Part shown: positions 1 through 9,992 of the stretch, in pieces
Layout of the letters: every line of letters starts with the position of its first letter
How positions within the stretch are numbered: position 1 is the stretch's first letter
Assembly: GCF_000160855.1 (NCBI RefSeq)
Contig: NZ_GG700755.1
Coordinates: forward strand, 1 to 17,115
DNA length: 17,115 bases
Direction: 5' to 3'
Origin: Lactobacillus helveticus DSM 20075 = CGMCC 1.1877
GTDB lineage: Bacteria; Bacillota; Bacilli; Lactobacillales; Lactobacillaceae
Translations under genes and position numbers: made by a program
Notes under the pieces: generated by a model
Told to the model about the DNA's origin: nothing
What the model saw: only the letters and a program-made list of their open reading frames with translations
The model's database searches: none

Positions 1-35
1 CGCAAAATAAAACTCATATAAATATTTAGTTTTAG

Positions 36-79
36 AAAAAAGCATCCCTGAATGAGAAAAATCTCATAGGAATGCTTTT
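36..79 (-). terminator. Intrinsic terminator after purD
   Basis: On the minus strand an interrupted hairpin (arms GCATTCC/TATGAGA and TCTCAT/GGGATGC around a short T-rich loop) is followed by a run of six Ts, about 80 nt past the purD stop. The plus strand also has Ts after the hairpin, so it may work in both directions. The left arm, GCATCCCTGAATGAGA on the plus strand, is identical to that of the terminator at 13723-13768. The right arms differ, but both can still pair. Confidence 0.85.
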
Positions 80-160
80 ATATATACAGAAATTTTTCAA
101 TACATTACTGAAAGTTGAAAGCACCAAAACTGACTAGATTTCTTAATTGAAACTCTTATT

Positions 161-1417
161 TTATACTTTCAGTGCCTTATCACCAATATCATAACGATAA
201 AATGTATGAGGAATATTCAAACTATTTAAATACTCATAAACATTAGTTTGTGATCTTTTTAAATCTTCAGACTCACTAATCACCATCAAGATACGTCCAC
301 TGTTATTTTGTAAATTAGATAAATCACCTGATACACTTGCATAATCAATATAGACTTTATCACTTTGAGGTAATTTACCTAATTTTATCTGCATAGGATT
401 TTTTGGATAACCTTCTGCGCAGAGAACAACACCAAGAATTGCCTTATTATTTTCTTCAATTTCTGGCATCACATCCTCATTGATAGCTGCATCAACAAGT
501 TGGGCAAAATCTGTTTTCATTTTCGGTAAAACAACTTGGGTTTCCGGGTCACCTAGACGAACATTATATTCAATCACCTTAGGCCCTGAACTTGTCATCA
601 TCAATCCAATATAAAGCACGCCATGATAATGATATTGTCCAGCAATTAAACCTTGGATAGTTGGCTTAACAATTTTTTCAATCATCTCTTGTCGATCGTG
701 TTTGCTAAGTTGGGGTAATGGACAATATGATCCCATGCCTCCGGTATTTGGACCCTGATCACCATCTCCAACACGTTTATGATCCTGAGCCATCGGTAAG
801 ATACGATATTGATCTTCGGATACAACTACAAACATCGAATATTCTGGCCCAACTAAACATTCTTCAAGCACAAGTTTCTTTTGGCCACCAGAAAACATTG
901 CTCTAATTGTCTTTTGTGCTACTTCTTCATCAGACGCAATTGTGACGCCTTTTCCACCTGCTAAGCCATCTTCTTTAATAACTACCGGATAGGAAAAATT
1001 CTTTAATCCAGCAATACATTCTTGAGGACTATCAAAAGTTTCATGCATAGCAGTAGGAACTTTATATTTATCCATAAATTTCAATGCATATTCCTTAGAA
1101 CCTTCAAGCTGAGCAGCACGCTGATTAGGACCGAAAATTTTCTGACCAGCTTTAGTAAACTTATCTACAATTCCAGCACATAAAACATTTTCTGGTCCAA
1201 CAAAAGTCCAACTAATATGATGTTCTTGAGCAAAAGCAAGCAAGCCATCTAAATCCATTTCATTCAAATTGACATTTTTTACGCCAATAGTCTGCATCCC
1301 GCTATTACCCGGAGCACAATAAACTTCTTCAACTAGTGGACTTTCTTTGAATTTTTTTGCTACAGCAAATTCACGTCCACCTGAGCCAACGACCAGAATT
1401 GATAATTTATTTTCCAT
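161..1417 (-). CDS. purD: Phosphoribosylamine-glycine ligase (GAR synthetase)
   Basis: PurD joins glycine to phosphoribosylamine using ATP, the second step of IMP synthesis, in the cytoplasm. The 418-residue product has the family's layout: an N-terminal nucleotide-fold domain beginning LSILVVGSGGREFAVA, then an ATP-grasp domain with GSKEYALKFM, a VVIKEDGLAGGKGV loop and a C-terminal metal-binding stretch VIEYNVRLGDPETQ. The usual GGREH signature reads GGREF here, and the usual GPEAPL reads GPENVL. Both are conservative-looking departures in an otherwise full-length protein. The start is ATG at 1417 with AGGA a few bases upstream. It lies 12 nt after the purH stop and is the last gene of the purC-D unit, followed by a terminator. 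Family assignment is secure. Confidence 0.95.
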   Translation of the reverse strand: MENKLSILVVGSGGREFAVAKKFKESPLVEEVYCAPGNSGMQTIGVKNVNLNEMDLDGLLAFAQEHHISWTFVGPENVLCAGIVDKFTKAGQKIFGPNQRAAQLEGSKEYALKFMDKYKVPTAMHETFDSPQECIAGLKNFSYPVVIKEDGLAGGKGVTIASDEEVAQKTIRAMFSGGQKKLVLEECLVGPEYSMFVVVSEDQYRILPMAQDHKRVGDGDQGPNTGGMGSYCPLPQLSKHDRQEMIEKIVKPTIQGLIAGQYHYHGVLYIGLMMTSSGPKVIEYNVRLGDPETQVVLPKMKTDFAQLVDAAINEDVMPEIEENNKAILGVVLCAEGYPKNPMQIKLGKLPQSDKVYIDYASVSGDLSNLQNNSGRILMVISESEDLKRSQTNVYEYLNSLNIPHTFYRYDIGDKALKV

Positions 1418-1429
1418 TTGAGTATCCTA

Positions 1430-3565
1430 TTAATGTCTGAAATGTCTATAACCAGTAAAGACCATTGCAATGCCATATTTATTAGCAGCTTCGATTGACT
1501 CTTGATCACGAACAGAGCCACCTGGTTGAACAATCGCCTTAATCCCATGTTTACCAGCATATTCAACACAATCACCAAATGGGAAAAATGCATCAGAAGA
1601 CATTACCGCTGTATTGTCTATCGCCTCACCCGCATGCTTCACCGCAATCTTAGCTGAATCAATTCGATTAGGCTGGCCAGCTCCAACACCTAAAGTTCGT
1701 TCATTATTTGCTACAACAATTGCATTTGACTTGGTATGTTTTACTGCCTTTAAAGCAAACATCATTGTCTTAAGTTGCTGCTCAGTTGGCTTAACATCAG
1801 TTACGCATTTCCAGTCTGCAACATTTTCATTTAAAACATCTTGTTCTTGCATTAACAAACCACCCATTACCGATACAGTTTCGTAACGTACTGGTTCATT
1901 TTCGTGTGAAAAATCTAGTTGCAAAAGACGAATATTCTTTTTCTTTTCTAAAACCGCAAGAGCATCATCATCAAAGCCTGGTGCGATCACAATTTCTAGA
2001 AAAATCTTATGCATCTTTTTTGCAGTTGCAAGATCAACTTTACGATTCAATGCAATTACTCCACCAAAGATAGAAATCGAATCAGCCTCATATGCTCTAT
2101 CCCATGCTTCTTCAAGTGTTTTCCCTCGACCAATACCACATGGATTCATATGCTTCATAGCTACTACAGTAGGTTCAGCTTGAAACTCACGAATAGCACG
2201 TAGTGCTTCATCAGCGTCTTTGATATTATTATAAGACAATTTCTTACCATGTAGTTGTTCAGCTTGTAAAATAGAAAACTTCTTTGGTAATGCGTCTTCA
2301 TAAAGCCACGCTTTTTGGTGAGAGTTTTCACCATAACGCATCCTTTGTTTTAAGTCATACGTTAAGGTCAGTTTTTCAGGATCTTCTAATCCGGTCTGCT
2401 TAGTCAAATATTCAGCAATCAAAGCATCATAAGCTGCCGTAGTTCTAAATACTTTAGCAGCAAGTTCTGCTCTAGTTTTTAAGTTAGTATCACCATTTTC
2501 GGTAATTTCTTTAAGTACTCGATCATAATCAGCTTGATCTGTGACTACCGTTACACTAGCATAATTTTTTGAAGCTGCTCTAAGTAAACTTGGTCCACCA
2601 ATATCAATGTTTTCAATAGCATCAGCTAATTCAACATTAGGCTTCTCGATAGTTTGCTTAAATGGATACAGGTTAACACAAACCAGATCAATGGTATGAA
2701 TGTTTAGCTTCTCCAATGTTTTCATATGTTCAGGTTTATCTCTTTCAGCTAAAAGTCCACCATGGATGTATGGATTTAAAGTTTTAACCCGACCATCTAA
2801 AATTTCAGGAAAACCAGTTATTTCTTCAACACTAATTGTTTTAATGCCTGCTTCATCAAGCTTTTTCTTAGTACCACCAGTTGAAATAATCTCATAATGA
2901 TTTTCGACTAATCCTTTTACAAAAGGAACTAAATTTGTCTTATCACTAACACTGACCAATGCGCGTTTCACTTTATTACCTCGTTTCATTCTTGTTTGAA
3001 TAACTTCACTAACTGCCATTGGAAAAAGCTCATGCTCTGTTTCATGAACCCTCGTCTCTAATGTTTCTTCTGTGTCATCAGGATAAATAGGAACTGCTTT
3101 TTGAGCAATAATCGGGCCATGATCAAGACGTGCATCAATAAAATGAACGGTTACTCCCGTCTTATCAATTAACCCCCTTTGATAATCTTCAAAAGCTCTC
3201 GCAATGGAATTTAATCCTGGATATTTAGGCAAAAGAGCAGGATGAAGATTCACAATTGAGTCAGGATATTCATTCAAAATAGTTGAACCAACAACTCTTA
3301 AATAACCAGAAAGAATAATGAAATCAATCTTGTATTCTTTTAAAACTTTAAGAAGACGAGATTCATAAGCTTGCTTACTACCGCATTCTTTTACTGAAAA
3401 TGTTTCATAAGGAATACCTAGTCTTTGTGCTCTTTTAATTACAGGAGCATTAGGATGGTTACAAAACATTAATGCTTCAGTTCCAGGAATTTCTCCTGCT
3501 TGAAATTTTTTAGTTAAAACTTCAAAATTGGTTCCATTTCCTGAAGCTAAAATTGCAATTTTCAT
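1430..3565 (-). CDS. purN-purH: PurN-PurH in-frame fusion: GAR transformylase + AICAR transformylase/IMP cyclohydrolase
   Basis: One open frame of 711 codons carries two enzymes that are normally separate. Residues 1 to about 195 are PurN (formyl transfer from 10-formyl-THF to GAR), with GNGTNFE at 9-15, the [12 protein letters not shown] catalytic segment (Asn106, His108) and Asp148 in DARLDHG. From residue 199 a complete PurH follows: an N-terminal IMP cyclohydrolase domain beginning [11 protein letters not shown], then the AICAR transformylase domain with YGENSHQ at 411-417 and KHMNPCGIG (Lys471, His472). It performs the last two steps to IMP. The purN start at 3565 overlaps the purM stop (ATGA) and has a GGGAG ribosome binding site. 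PurH could also start on its own at GTG 2971, giving 513 residues, the normal length. So the cell may make PurH alone, the fusion, or both. The junction (TRMKRGNK) looks like a lost purN stop rather than a designed linker. Confidence 0.9.
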   Translation of the reverse strand: MKIAILASGNGTNFEVLTKKFQAGEIPGTEALMFCNHPNAPVIKRAQRLGIPYETFSVKECGSKQAYESRLLKVLKEYKIDFIILSGYLRVVGSTILNEYPDSIVNLHPALLPKYPGLNSIARAFEDYQRGLIDKTGVTVHFIDARLDHGPIIAQKAVPIYPDDTEETLETRVHETEHELFPMAVSEVIQTRMKRGNKVKRALVSVSDKTNLVPFVKGLVENHYEIISTGGTKKKLDEAGIKTISVEEITGFPEILDGRVKTLNPYIHGGLLAERDKPEHMKTLEKLNIHTIDLVCVNLYPFKQTIEKPNVELADAIENIDIGGPSLLRAASKNYASVTVVTDQADYDRVLKEITENGDTNLKTRAELAAKVFRTTAAYDALIAEYLTKQTGLEDPEKLTLTYDLKQRMRYGENSHQKAWLYEDALPKKFSILQAEQLHGKKLSYNNIKDADEALRAIREFQAEPTVVAMKHMNPCGIGRGKTLEEAWDRAYEADSISIFGGVIALNRKVDLATAKKMHKIFLEIVIAPGFDDDALAVLEKKKNIRLLQLDFSHENEPVRYETVSVMGGLLMQEQDVLNENVADWKCVTDVKPTEQQLKTMMFALKAVKHTKSNAIVVANNERTLGVGAGQPNRIDSAKIAVKHAGEAIDNTAVMSSDAFFPFGDCVEYAGKHGIKAIVQPGGSVRDQESIEAANKYGIAMVFTGYRHFRH
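2969..2982 (-). promoter_or_regulatory. Ribosome binding site and GTG start of purH inside the fused frame
   Basis: On the minus strand GAGG (2982-2979) stands 7 nt before GTG (2971-2969), exactly where PurH proteins begin ([11 protein letters not shown]). The spacer contains tandem TAATAA (2978-2973) in the neighbouring frame. This looks like the original purN stop, now out of frame with purN. A PurH begun here would span 1430-2971 and be 513 residues. Confidence 0.75.
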
Positions 3566-4611
3566 TTGAAGCTCCCATTAAAAACAATTTTTTTCTCTCC
3601 AATTGGTCTCTTTCTTAATTTCCCAATTTCATAATATTGTTCATTTTTTTGTTTTAGTTGCTCTTTTACTTGTAAGACATTTGCTTTTGGTACAAGCAAC
3701 ACTAAACCGATACCCATATTGAAGGTATTTAAACAATCCTGCTCTTTAAGCTGCCCTTTATTTTGTAAATATCTAAAAATTGCTTGCACTGGCCAAGCTC
3801 CTAAATTCACTTCAGCTTGTAAGTCATCATTATATGTCCTAGGTAAATTTTCAATTAGACCACCACCGGTAATATGAGCAATACCATGTAATAAATGCCT
3901 TTTAACTAATGATAAAACTGCTTGAACATATATCTTAGTTGGAGTTAGTAATATTTCTCCGATGCTTTTACCTTCTAATGCTTCTGGACGATCTGTTACT
4001 TTTAAGTGATGATCCTTAAATAAAACCTGTCTAATTAAGCTAAAACCATTAGAATGTACTCCTGATGAAGGTAACCCAATTAATATATCGCCTTCCTTAG
4101 CCAAATCTTGGGTAAGAATATCTTCCTTATTAGCAATTCCAGTTGAAAAACCAGCTAAATCGTATTCATTTTTAGGATACATGTCTGGCATTTCTGCAGT
4201 TTCTCCACCAATTAAGGCAGAACCACTTTGCCTGCACCCTTCAGCTACACCATGAACCACTTGTGCCAACTTAGCAGGATCATTGTGACCAGTCGCAATA
4301 TAATCTAAGAAAAACAACGGTTCAGCACCTTGAGCTAGAACATCATTCACGCACATGGCTACACAATCGATGCCAATCGTATCATTAATTCCCATCTCTT
4401 GTGCAATCATTAACTTTGTACCAACTCCATCTGTTCCAGAAACTAAAACTGGATGTTGGTAGCCAAGTTTTTCCAAATCAAACATGCCACCAAAACTGCC
4501 AATAGTTCCACTGGTTTCTGGACGACTAGTAGCTGCAATATCCTTTTTTATTCTTTTAACCAAATCATAGCCGGCTTCAACATCAACTCCAGCATCTTTA
4601 TATCGATTCAT
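3562..4611 (-). CDS. purM: Phosphoribosylformylglycinamidine cyclo-ligase (AIR synthetase)
   Basis: PurM closes the imidazole ring of FGAM with ATP to give AIR, the fifth step. The 349-residue product is full length. It has the PurM-fold signatures: GTDGVGTKL at 59-67, [11 protein letters not shown] at 82-92, GGETAEMPD at 135-143, and the later [14 protein letters not shown] and [13 protein letters not shown]. The stop overlaps the purN start by 4 nt (ATGA), suggesting translational coupling. The start is ATG 4611, 31 nt after purF. Its ribosome binding site (AGGA, about 10 nt from ATG) is the weakest in the operon. The short gap also holds a direct repeat of TAGAAC. Confidence 0.96.
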   Translation of the reverse strand: MNRYKDAGVDVEAGYDLVKRIKKDIAATSRPETSGTIGSFGGMFDLEKLGYQHPVLVSGTDGVGTKLMIAQEMGINDTIGIDCVAMCVNDVLAQGAEPLFFLDYIATGHNDPAKLAQVVHGVAEGCRQSGSALIGGETAEMPDMYPKNEYDLAGFSTGIANKEDILTQDLAKEGDILIGLPSSGVHSNGFSLIRQVLFKDHHLKVTDRPEALEGKSIGEILLTPTKIYVQAVLSLVKRHLLHGIAHITGGGLIENLPRTYNDDLQAEVNLGAWPVQAIFRYLQNKGQLKEQDCLNTFNMGIGLVLLVPKANVLQVKEQLKQKNEQYYEIGKLRKRPIGEKKIVFNGSFK

Positions 4612-4642
4612 TTTATTTTTATCCTAGTTCTAGTTCTAACTT

Positions 4643-6076
4643 CTATTGTTCATTTAATGAGGCTAGGTAACCCTGTTCATAATCATCCAGTTTAGTTGGA
4701 TATTGACCATTGAAATAGGCTACAGTTAAACCACCATAAGGTGATTCACCAGCATCTGGAATATCAATTGCTTTGATCAAACTTTCTACACTTAAAAATC
4801 TCAAACTATCGACACCTAATATTTTTTGCATTTCTTCAACTGAATGATGAGCTGCAATTAATTCTGTTCTCGTAGAAATATCAATCCCATAAAAACAAGG
4901 AAACCTAAATGCTGGACTAGCAATTCGTAGATGTATTTCTTTAGCACCAGCTTTTTTTAACATCCTACAAATTTGTTTAGATGTTGTTCCACGCACAATT
5001 GAATCATCAACTACAGCGATTTTTTTACCTTGTACTACACCGCGAACTGCAGAAAGTTTTAATTTAACCGCATTTTCCCGTAATTCTTTAGTTGGCTCAA
5101 TAAAAGTACGTGCCACATATTGATTTTTAACTAATCCCATCTCATAAGGAAGACCTAGCTCTTCAGCATAACCAGATGCCGCAGATAAAGATGAATTTGG
5201 CACGCCAATAACGATATCTACATCTGCTGGCTGCTCCTGAGCCAATAATTTACCCATCCGTTTTCTAGCATTATGAACGGTTACGCCATGAATAATAGAA
5301 TCTGGTCTAGCAAAATAAACATATTCCATCGAACATACAGCTAACTGTGTTTGGGTGGTGAAATGATCAATATGCATTCCTTCTTGATCAAAAATTATCA
5401 ATTCTCCTGGCTGTACATCCCTTACAAATTCAGCTTGAACAATATCTAATGCACATGTTTCACTGGCTACAACATAAGCACCATTTGTTAATCTACCAAT
5501 ACATAAAGGTCTAATCCCATTCGGATCAAGTGCCGCAATCATGCGATCTTTTTGTAAAAGTAAGAAAGCAAAACCGCCATGTACCTCGTTCAAACTCTTT
5601 TTTAAGGCAGGAATAAAACCATCTTCAATATGATTACGAATTAAATGAATCAAAATTTCTGTATCAGAATCAGATTGAAAAATAGCTCCATGCTTTTCTA
5701 AGCGATTCCTTAAAGAACTAGCATTTACCAAATTACCATTATGCGCTAGTGCAACATCCCCATCTAGAAAGTGGTACAAAAATGGTTGAACATTCTGAAT
5801 TGAATTACGACCAGTCGTACTATAACGCACATGTCCAATTGCACTATCACCAATCAATTTTTTTAAATCATTTGGATCTGCAAATGCTTCTGAAAGTAAA
5901 CCACGATCTCGATGTTGGTACAGCTGTCGTCCATCGCTAGACACGATTCCAGCTCCCTCTTGACCACGATGCTGTAAATTATGAAGACCTAAATAAGTTA
6001 ACTGACTAGCATTTTCTGAATTATATATTCCAAAAATTCCGCATTCTTCATTTAAGCTTTTGATTTCATTAAACAA
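4643..6076 (-). CDS. purF: Amidophosphoribosyltransferase
   Basis: PurF makes phosphoribosylamine from PRPP and glutamine, the committed step and usual target of nucleotide feedback. The 477-residue product has an 11-residue propeptide ([11 protein letters not shown]) before Cys12 of CGIFGIY. By analogy to the B. subtilis enzyme this Cys becomes the N-terminal nucleophile of the Ntn glutaminase domain after cleavage. The C-terminal phosphoribosyltransferase domain carries the PRPP loop VVDDSIVRGTT at 355-365. The start is TTG at 6076: AAGGAG lies 8 nt upstream and no ATG in this frame precedes Cys12. It begins within the last 25 nt of purL. Of the four Fe-S ligand cysteines of the B. subtilis type, the first two are kept (Cys248, Cys394), but the last pair is Thr451 and Tyr454. 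A 4Fe-4S cluster is therefore unlikely. Confidence 0.96.
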   Translation of the reverse strand: MFNEIKSLNEECGIFGIYNSENASQLTYLGLHNLQHRGQEGAGIVSSDGRQLYQHRDRGLLSEAFADPNDLKKLIGDSAIGHVRYSTTGRNSIQNVQPFLYHFLDGDVALAHNGNLVNASSLRNRLEKHGAIFQSDSDTEILIHLIRNHIEDGFIPALKKSLNEVHGGFAFLLLQKDRMIAALDPNGIRPLCIGRLTNGAYVVASETCALDIVQAEFVRDVQPGELIIFDQEGMHIDHFTTQTQLAVCSMEYVYFARPDSIIHGVTVHNARKRMGKLLAQEQPADVDIVIGVPNSSLSAASGYAEELGLPYEMGLVKNQYVARTFIEPTKELRENAVKLKLSAVRGVVQGKKIAVVDDSIVRGTTSKQICRMLKKAGAKEIHLRIASPAFRFPCFYGIDISTRTELIAAHHSVEEMQKILGVDSLRFLSVESLIKAIDIPDAGESPYGGLTVAYFNGQYPTKLDDYEQGYLASLNEQ

Positions 6077-8283
6077 GGAATACTCTCCTTCCAGATTTTT
6101 TCTAAACTAGCCACGTCAGTATTTAATTCATCGTTAGCTAATTTAATAGACAATTTTCTCTGATCAGTAACTCGACTAATTTCTTGAACAGCAGATCCTA
6201 AAAGACTTTCAAAAGCACTCTTATTTTCTGGCTTAACTGAAACAATCAATCTTCCTGGTGTTTCACTAAAAAGCAGAGTTTTGTCGAATTCACTTAAATT
6301 AATATTCAGACCAAATTCAGTGTCAAAAACAATTTCAGCGAGGCTAACAGCTAAGCCACCTTCACTTAAATCGTGCGCGCTTGTTACAAGTCCTTGAGTC
6401 ATAGCTTTATGCAAGTTCTTTAAATAATCATGAATCAACTCTAAATTAGGTGCTTCTGGTAAACCGCTAATCTTACCTTGCAACATTTTTTGAACTTCAG
6501 ATCCAGCAAAATCCGCAGTGGTTTTACCTACTAAGTAAACAATGTCGTCAGCTTCTTGCACGTGCATCGGAATAACATAATCAGTATTCTTAATTAAACC
6601 AACCATCCCGATCATTGGTGAAGGATAAATAGCTTGACCATCGTTTTCGTTATAAAGGGATACGTTCCCTGACACGACGGGCGTCTCAAATATGCGACAA
6701 GCATCTGCAATTCCTTGACAAGATTCACGCAAACTCCAAAAAATTTCTGGATCATTGGGATCACCATAGTTAAGACAGTCAGTAATAGCTAAGGGTTTTG
6801 CACCACTAGCCACGATATTGCATACACTTTCAATAACTAATCTCTGGCCGCCAATTTTGGGATTTAAATAAACAAAACGTCCATTAGTGTCAGTGCACAT
6901 TGCAATAGCTTTTTTAGTATGTCGAATTCGCAATACACCTGCATCTGAACCAGGTTTAACAATTGTATTACTTCTAACTTGAGAATCATATTGTTGGGTG
7001 ATAAATTGATCATTAGCAATCGTTGGTTGATTTAATAATCGCTTCAAAATTTCACCAGATGATTCAAAACTAGGTCGCCATGCTGGCATCTTTTCCGCAT
7101 CAATAATATATTGTGGCTTAATTTCTTTGCTAGGTTCTTCGAGCACATCCTCAGTTAATGATCGAACCGGAATATCACAAACTTTTTCTCCTTCATGATA
7201 AAGAACATAGTTTTCACCTTCAATAACGCGACCAATGGTTACTGCGTCAAGATTGTAGTCCTTAAAGATTTTCTTAACATCTTCTTCATGTCCTTTTTTA
7301 ACGCAGAGCAACATTCTTTCCTGTGATTCACTCAACATGATCTCATAAGCTGACATATTAGGTTCTCTTTGTGGGACTAAATCGAGATTGAGTTCCATTC
7401 CTGCATTGCCTTCAGTCGCCATTTCAGCACTTGAAGATACGATACCAGCTGCTCCCATGTCTTGAATACCAACTAACCAATCGCGGTGTTTTAAAATTAG
7501 TTCTAAACATGCCTCCATTAATAATTTTTCCATAAATGGGTCGCCCACTTGAACCGCTGAGCGCTGAGTTTCATGTTCTTTTGAAAAGTCAGCTGAAGCG
7601 AAAGTTGCCCCATGAATACCATCACGTCCAGTTTTGGCACCAACGTACATGATTGAATTACCTAATCCAACGGCTTTACCATGTTCCATATCCTTAATGT
7701 TCATTAAGCCAACACACATAGCATTAAGCAAAATATTTCCATTATAGCAAGAATCAAAAGTGGTTTCACCACCCAAATTAGGAATTCCTATACAGTTACC
7801 ATAATCTCCAACTCCACGAATGGTTTCTTCCATCTTGTAGCGCATGGTTGGATTATTTTTTAATTCACCAAAATGAAGAGAATCAAGAATTGCGACTGGG
7901 CGAGCTCCCATACTAAAAACATCACGCAGAATACCGCCAACTCCGGTAGCTGCTCCTTGATATGGTTCAACAGTTGTAGGATGATTGTGGCTTTCTGCTT
8001 TAAACACAACTGCTTGCCCGTCATCAATGTCAACTACCCCTGCACCTTCACCAGGACCTTGAACAACGCGCTTTCCTTTTGTCGGAAATAGTCGTAAAAC
8101 TGGCTTTGATTTTTTATAAGAACAATGTTCGCTCCACATTGCTGAAAAAAGACCAATTTCAGTGTAATTGGGTAATCTCTTTAATAACTTGTCACAAATA
8201 TAATCATATTCATGTTCAGTTAAGCTCCAATCAAGATATGGCTTTTTTTCTTTAATTTCTTCTGGCGTCATTGCTTGTTTCAT
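6052..8283 (-). CDS. purL: Phosphoribosylformylglycinamidine synthase, synthetase subunit
   Basis: This is the small form of PurL (743 residues, close to the usual 742 in Bacillus). It converts FGAR to FGAM with ATP, using ammonia passed from PurQ, in a complex with PurS. Visible signatures are SEHCSYK at 51-57 with the conserved His53, [19 protein letters not shown] from residue 96 (metal and nucleotide site), [10 protein letters not shown] in the first half and [13 protein letters not shown] near the end. The start is ATG 8283, overlapping the purQ stop by 4 nt, with AGGAG 7 nt upstream. The gene runs 25 nt into purF. The separate purS, purQ and purL genes are the Gram-positive arrangement, in contrast to the single long PurL of enterobacteria. 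Confidence 0.97.
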   Translation of the reverse strand: MKQAMTPEEIKEKKPYLDWSLTEHEYDYICDKLLKRLPNYTEIGLFSAMWSEHCSYKKSKPVLRLFPTKGKRVVQGPGEGAGVVDIDDGQAVVFKAESHNHPTTVEPYQGAATGVGGILRDVFSMGARPVAILDSLHFGELKNNPTMRYKMEETIRGVGDYGNCIGIPNLGGETTFDSCYNGNILLNAMCVGLMNIKDMEHGKAVGLGNSIMYVGAKTGRDGIHGATFASADFSKEHETQRSAVQVGDPFMEKLLMEACLELILKHRDWLVGIQDMGAAGIVSSSAEMATEGNAGMELNLDLVPQREPNMSAYEIMLSESQERMLLCVKKGHEEDVKKIFKDYNLDAVTIGRVIEGENYVLYHEGEKVCDIPVRSLTEDVLEEPSKEIKPQYIIDAEKMPAWRPSFESSGEILKRLLNQPTIANDQFITQQYDSQVRSNTIVKPGSDAGVLRIRHTKKAIAMCTDTNGRFVYLNPKIGGQRLVIESVCNIVASGAKPLAITDCLNYGDPNDPEIFWSLRESCQGIADACRIFETPVVSGNVSLYNENDGQAIYPSPMIGMVGLIKNTDYVIPMHVQEADDIVYLVGKTTADFAGSEVQKMLQGKISGLPEAPNLELIHDYLKNLHKAMTQGLVTSAHDLSEGGLAVSLAEIVFDTEFGLNINLSEFDKTLLFSETPGRLIVSVKPENKSAFESLLGSAVQEISRVTDQRKLSIKLANDELNTDVASLEKIWKESIPCLMKSKA

Positions 8284-8951
8284 GCAAGTACTCCTAATTT
8301 CAAAAATGATTTAAATAATGGCAATCCATCAGTTCCACCTAGAACTTCTTCAACAGCTCTTTCTGGGTGAGGCATCATCCCTAAAACATTGCCTTCTTTG
8401 TTACAAATACCAGCAATATTTTTGACGCTCCCATTAGGATTGTGTTGGTAGTATTCAAAAACAATTTGATTATTTTTCTCTAATTCGGCTAAAGTAGCAT
8501 CATCTGCATAATAATTGCCTTCACCATGAGCAATTGGAATATCAATAATTTGATCTTGATCATATTCAGTGGTAAAAGGTATTTGATTGTTTTTAACCTG
8601 CAACTTTACTGTCTCACAAATAAATTGCAAGCTATTATTTCGCTTTAAAGCTCCAGGTAAAAGCCCCATTTCAGTTAAAATTTGAAATCCATTGCAGACG
8701 CCAAGAACTAGTTTGCCATCCTGCGCCATCTTTCTAATAGCTGGAATCACTGGAGCAAACCGTGCAATTGCACCAGCTCTTAAGTAATCACCATAAGAAA
8801 ATCCACCAGGTAAAATTACTGCATCAAAGCCATCTAATTTCTTTGTCCGATATGAAACATATTCTGCTTCAGCATGACATACTGTATTGAGCGCTTCATA
8901 CATGTCAATATCACAATTAGATCCGGGGAAAACAACAATCGCAATTTTCAT
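8280..8951 (-). CDS. purQ: Phosphoribosylformylglycinamidine synthase, glutaminase subunit
   Basis: PurQ is a class I (triad) glutamine amidotransferase that feeds ammonia to PurL. The 223-residue product shows FPGSNCD near the N-terminus, [12 protein letters not shown], the nucleophile elbow [10 protein letters not shown] with Cys86, the AHGEGNYY segment and MMPHPERA with His195 and Glu197 completing the triad. The start at 8951 overlaps the purS stop by 1 nt (TAATG) and GGAGG lies 7 nt upstream. The stop overlaps purL by 4 nt, so purS, purQ and purL are tightly coupled, as expected for subunits of one complex. Confidence 0.97.
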   Translation of the reverse strand: MKIAIVVFPGSNCDIDMYEALNTVCHAEAEYVSYRTKKLDGFDAVILPGGFSYGDYLRAGAIARFAPVIPAIRKMAQDGKLVLGVCNGFQILTEMGLLPGALKRNNSLQFICETVKLQVKNNQIPFTTEYDQDQIIDIPIAHGEGNYYADDATLAELEKNNQIVFEYYQHNPNGSVKNIAGICNKEGNVLGMMPHPERAVEEVLGGTDGLPLFKSFLKLGVLA

Positions 8952-9202
8952 TAATTTTCCTCCAAAACTTTAAGGCGATATGTTTCCATATTGAAGTTAA
9001 CCAACAAGGCTTCTGCAATTTCTTTTACGTCTTGCTTAGCCTTGTCTTGATCGTCCTCATCAAGTTTAATATCAAAGAATTTACCAACAACGATATTTTT
9101 AACTTCTTGATGACCTAATGAATTAACAGAATCAGTAATTGCAGCACCTTGTGGATCAAAAACAGATGGCTTGTAGGTAACGTAGATTCTAATAGTCGTC
9201 AT
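8951..9202 (-). CDS. purS: Phosphoribosylformylglycinamidine synthase, PurS subunit
   Basis: PurS is the small third subunit that bridges PurQ and PurL in Gram-positive FGAM synthase. The product is 83 residues, the normal size. It begins [19 protein letters not shown], followed by [20 protein letters not shown], the characteristic PurS core, and ends in an acidic tail. The start is ATG 9202 with GGAGG upstream, overlapping the purC stop by 1 nt. Its position between purC and purQ supports the call. Confidence 0.95.
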   Translation of the reverse strand: MTTIRIYVTYKPSVFDPQGAAITDSVNSLGHQEVKNIVVGKFFDIKLDEDDQDKAKQDVKEIAEALLVNFNMETYRLKVLEEN

Positions 9203-9918
9203 TAATCTTCCTCCAAGACTTCTTCAATTCTTGCCAGTACTTTTTTATAGACGGCAGTTAAGTCACCAATATCGCGACGATATACATCTTTGTCCATATG
9301 AGATTTTGTTTTCTTATCCCACAAGCGACAGTTATCTGGTGAAAATTCATCAGCTAAGACTATTTGACCATTATGGAGTTTTCCAAATTCAAGTTTAAAA
9401 TCAACTAGATCCATGCCAGCTTCGTCAAATAAATTAATCAATAATTGGTTGACTTGACGGGACAAGCTCCACATCTGTTCTTGCTCTGACTTGGTCGCAA
9501 CATTTAAAGCAACAGCATCAGATGAGTTCAAAATTGGATCATCTAGTTCATCGCTTTTGAAAAATAATTCTTCAACTGGGATGGCGAATCTCATCCCTTC
9601 ATCCAAGCCATATCTACTTGAAAAATGCCCAGCAGCAATATTTCTGGTAACAACTTCAAGCGGAAACATTTCACACTTTTTAACCAACTCTTCTTTGTCG
9701 GAAATTTTTTTAATGAAGTGAGTTGGAACGCCATTCTTTTCCAAATACTGAAAAATCAAAGTAGAAATTTGATTGTTTAATTCTGCCTTGTCTTTGAAAT
9801 TGTCTTTCTTTTCTCCATTACCGGCAGTTGCCTGATCGGTATAAACAACTCGTAAAACTTCAGGGTCATTAGTTGACCACATTTGCTTAACTTTACCGCT
9901 ATATAAGAGCTTCTCCAT
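9202..9918 (-). CDS. purC: Phosphoribosylaminoimidazole-succinocarboxamide synthase (SAICAR synthetase)
   Basis: PurC condenses CAIR with aspartate using ATP. The 238-residue product starts MEKLLYSGKVKQMW, has GNGEKK at 33-38 and EVVTRNIAAGHFSSRYG in the middle, and the signature segment VDFKLEFGKLHNGQIVLADEFSPD followed by CRLWD. The family's usual LDDPLIN segment appears as LDDPILN. The start is ATG 9918 with AAGGAG 7 nt upstream. It is the first gene of the purC-D unit: a strong promoter and PurBox-like sites lie just upstream, and a terminator separates it from purK. Confidence 0.96.
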   Translation of the reverse strand: MEKLLYSGKVKQMWSTNDPEVLRVVYTDQATAGNGEKKDNFKDKAELNNQISTLIFQYLEKNGVPTHFIKKISDKEELVKKCEMFPLEVVTRNIAAGHFSSRYGLDEGMRFAIPVEELFFKSDELDDPILNSSDAVALNVATKSEQEQMWSLSRQVNQLLINLFDEAGMDLVDFKLEFGKLHNGQIVLADEFSPDNCRLWDKKTKSHMDKDVYRRDIGDLTAVYKKVLARIEEVLEED

Positions 9919-9939
9919 TCTGTTTCTCCTTATTTGCTA

Positions 9940-9984
9940 AAAGACGAACAATTATTAACTTGATAGTGATATTTGTTCACTAAT
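9940..9984 (-). promoter_or_regulatory. PurBox-like inverted pair in the purC leader (PurR operator candidate)
   Basis: On the plus strand 9940-9952 reads AAAGACGAACAAT, 11 of 13 to the PurBox AWWWCCGAACWWT. On the minus strand 9984-9972 reads ATTAGTGAACAAA, 10 of 13. The boxes point towards each other, with TGAAC and GTTCG cores 25 nt apart, which resembles the inverted PurBox pairs bound by PurR in Gram-positive bacteria. They lie downstream of the -10, in the transcribed leader, a position that suits repression. An overlapping repeat TAGTGA/TCACTA (9964-9982) is also present. Confidence 0.55.
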
Positions 9985-9992
9985 TGAGTATA

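Noticed and set aside
107..173. Inverted pair ACTGAAAGT / ACTTTCAGT around the purD stop
   Set aside because: The arms are 49 nt apart and one lies in coding sequence. The real terminator is further on at 36-79, so this is probably chance.
9919..9992. Purine riboswitch ahead of purC
   Set aside because: The leader is only about 68 nt and shows neither the three-helix junction nor a second terminator.
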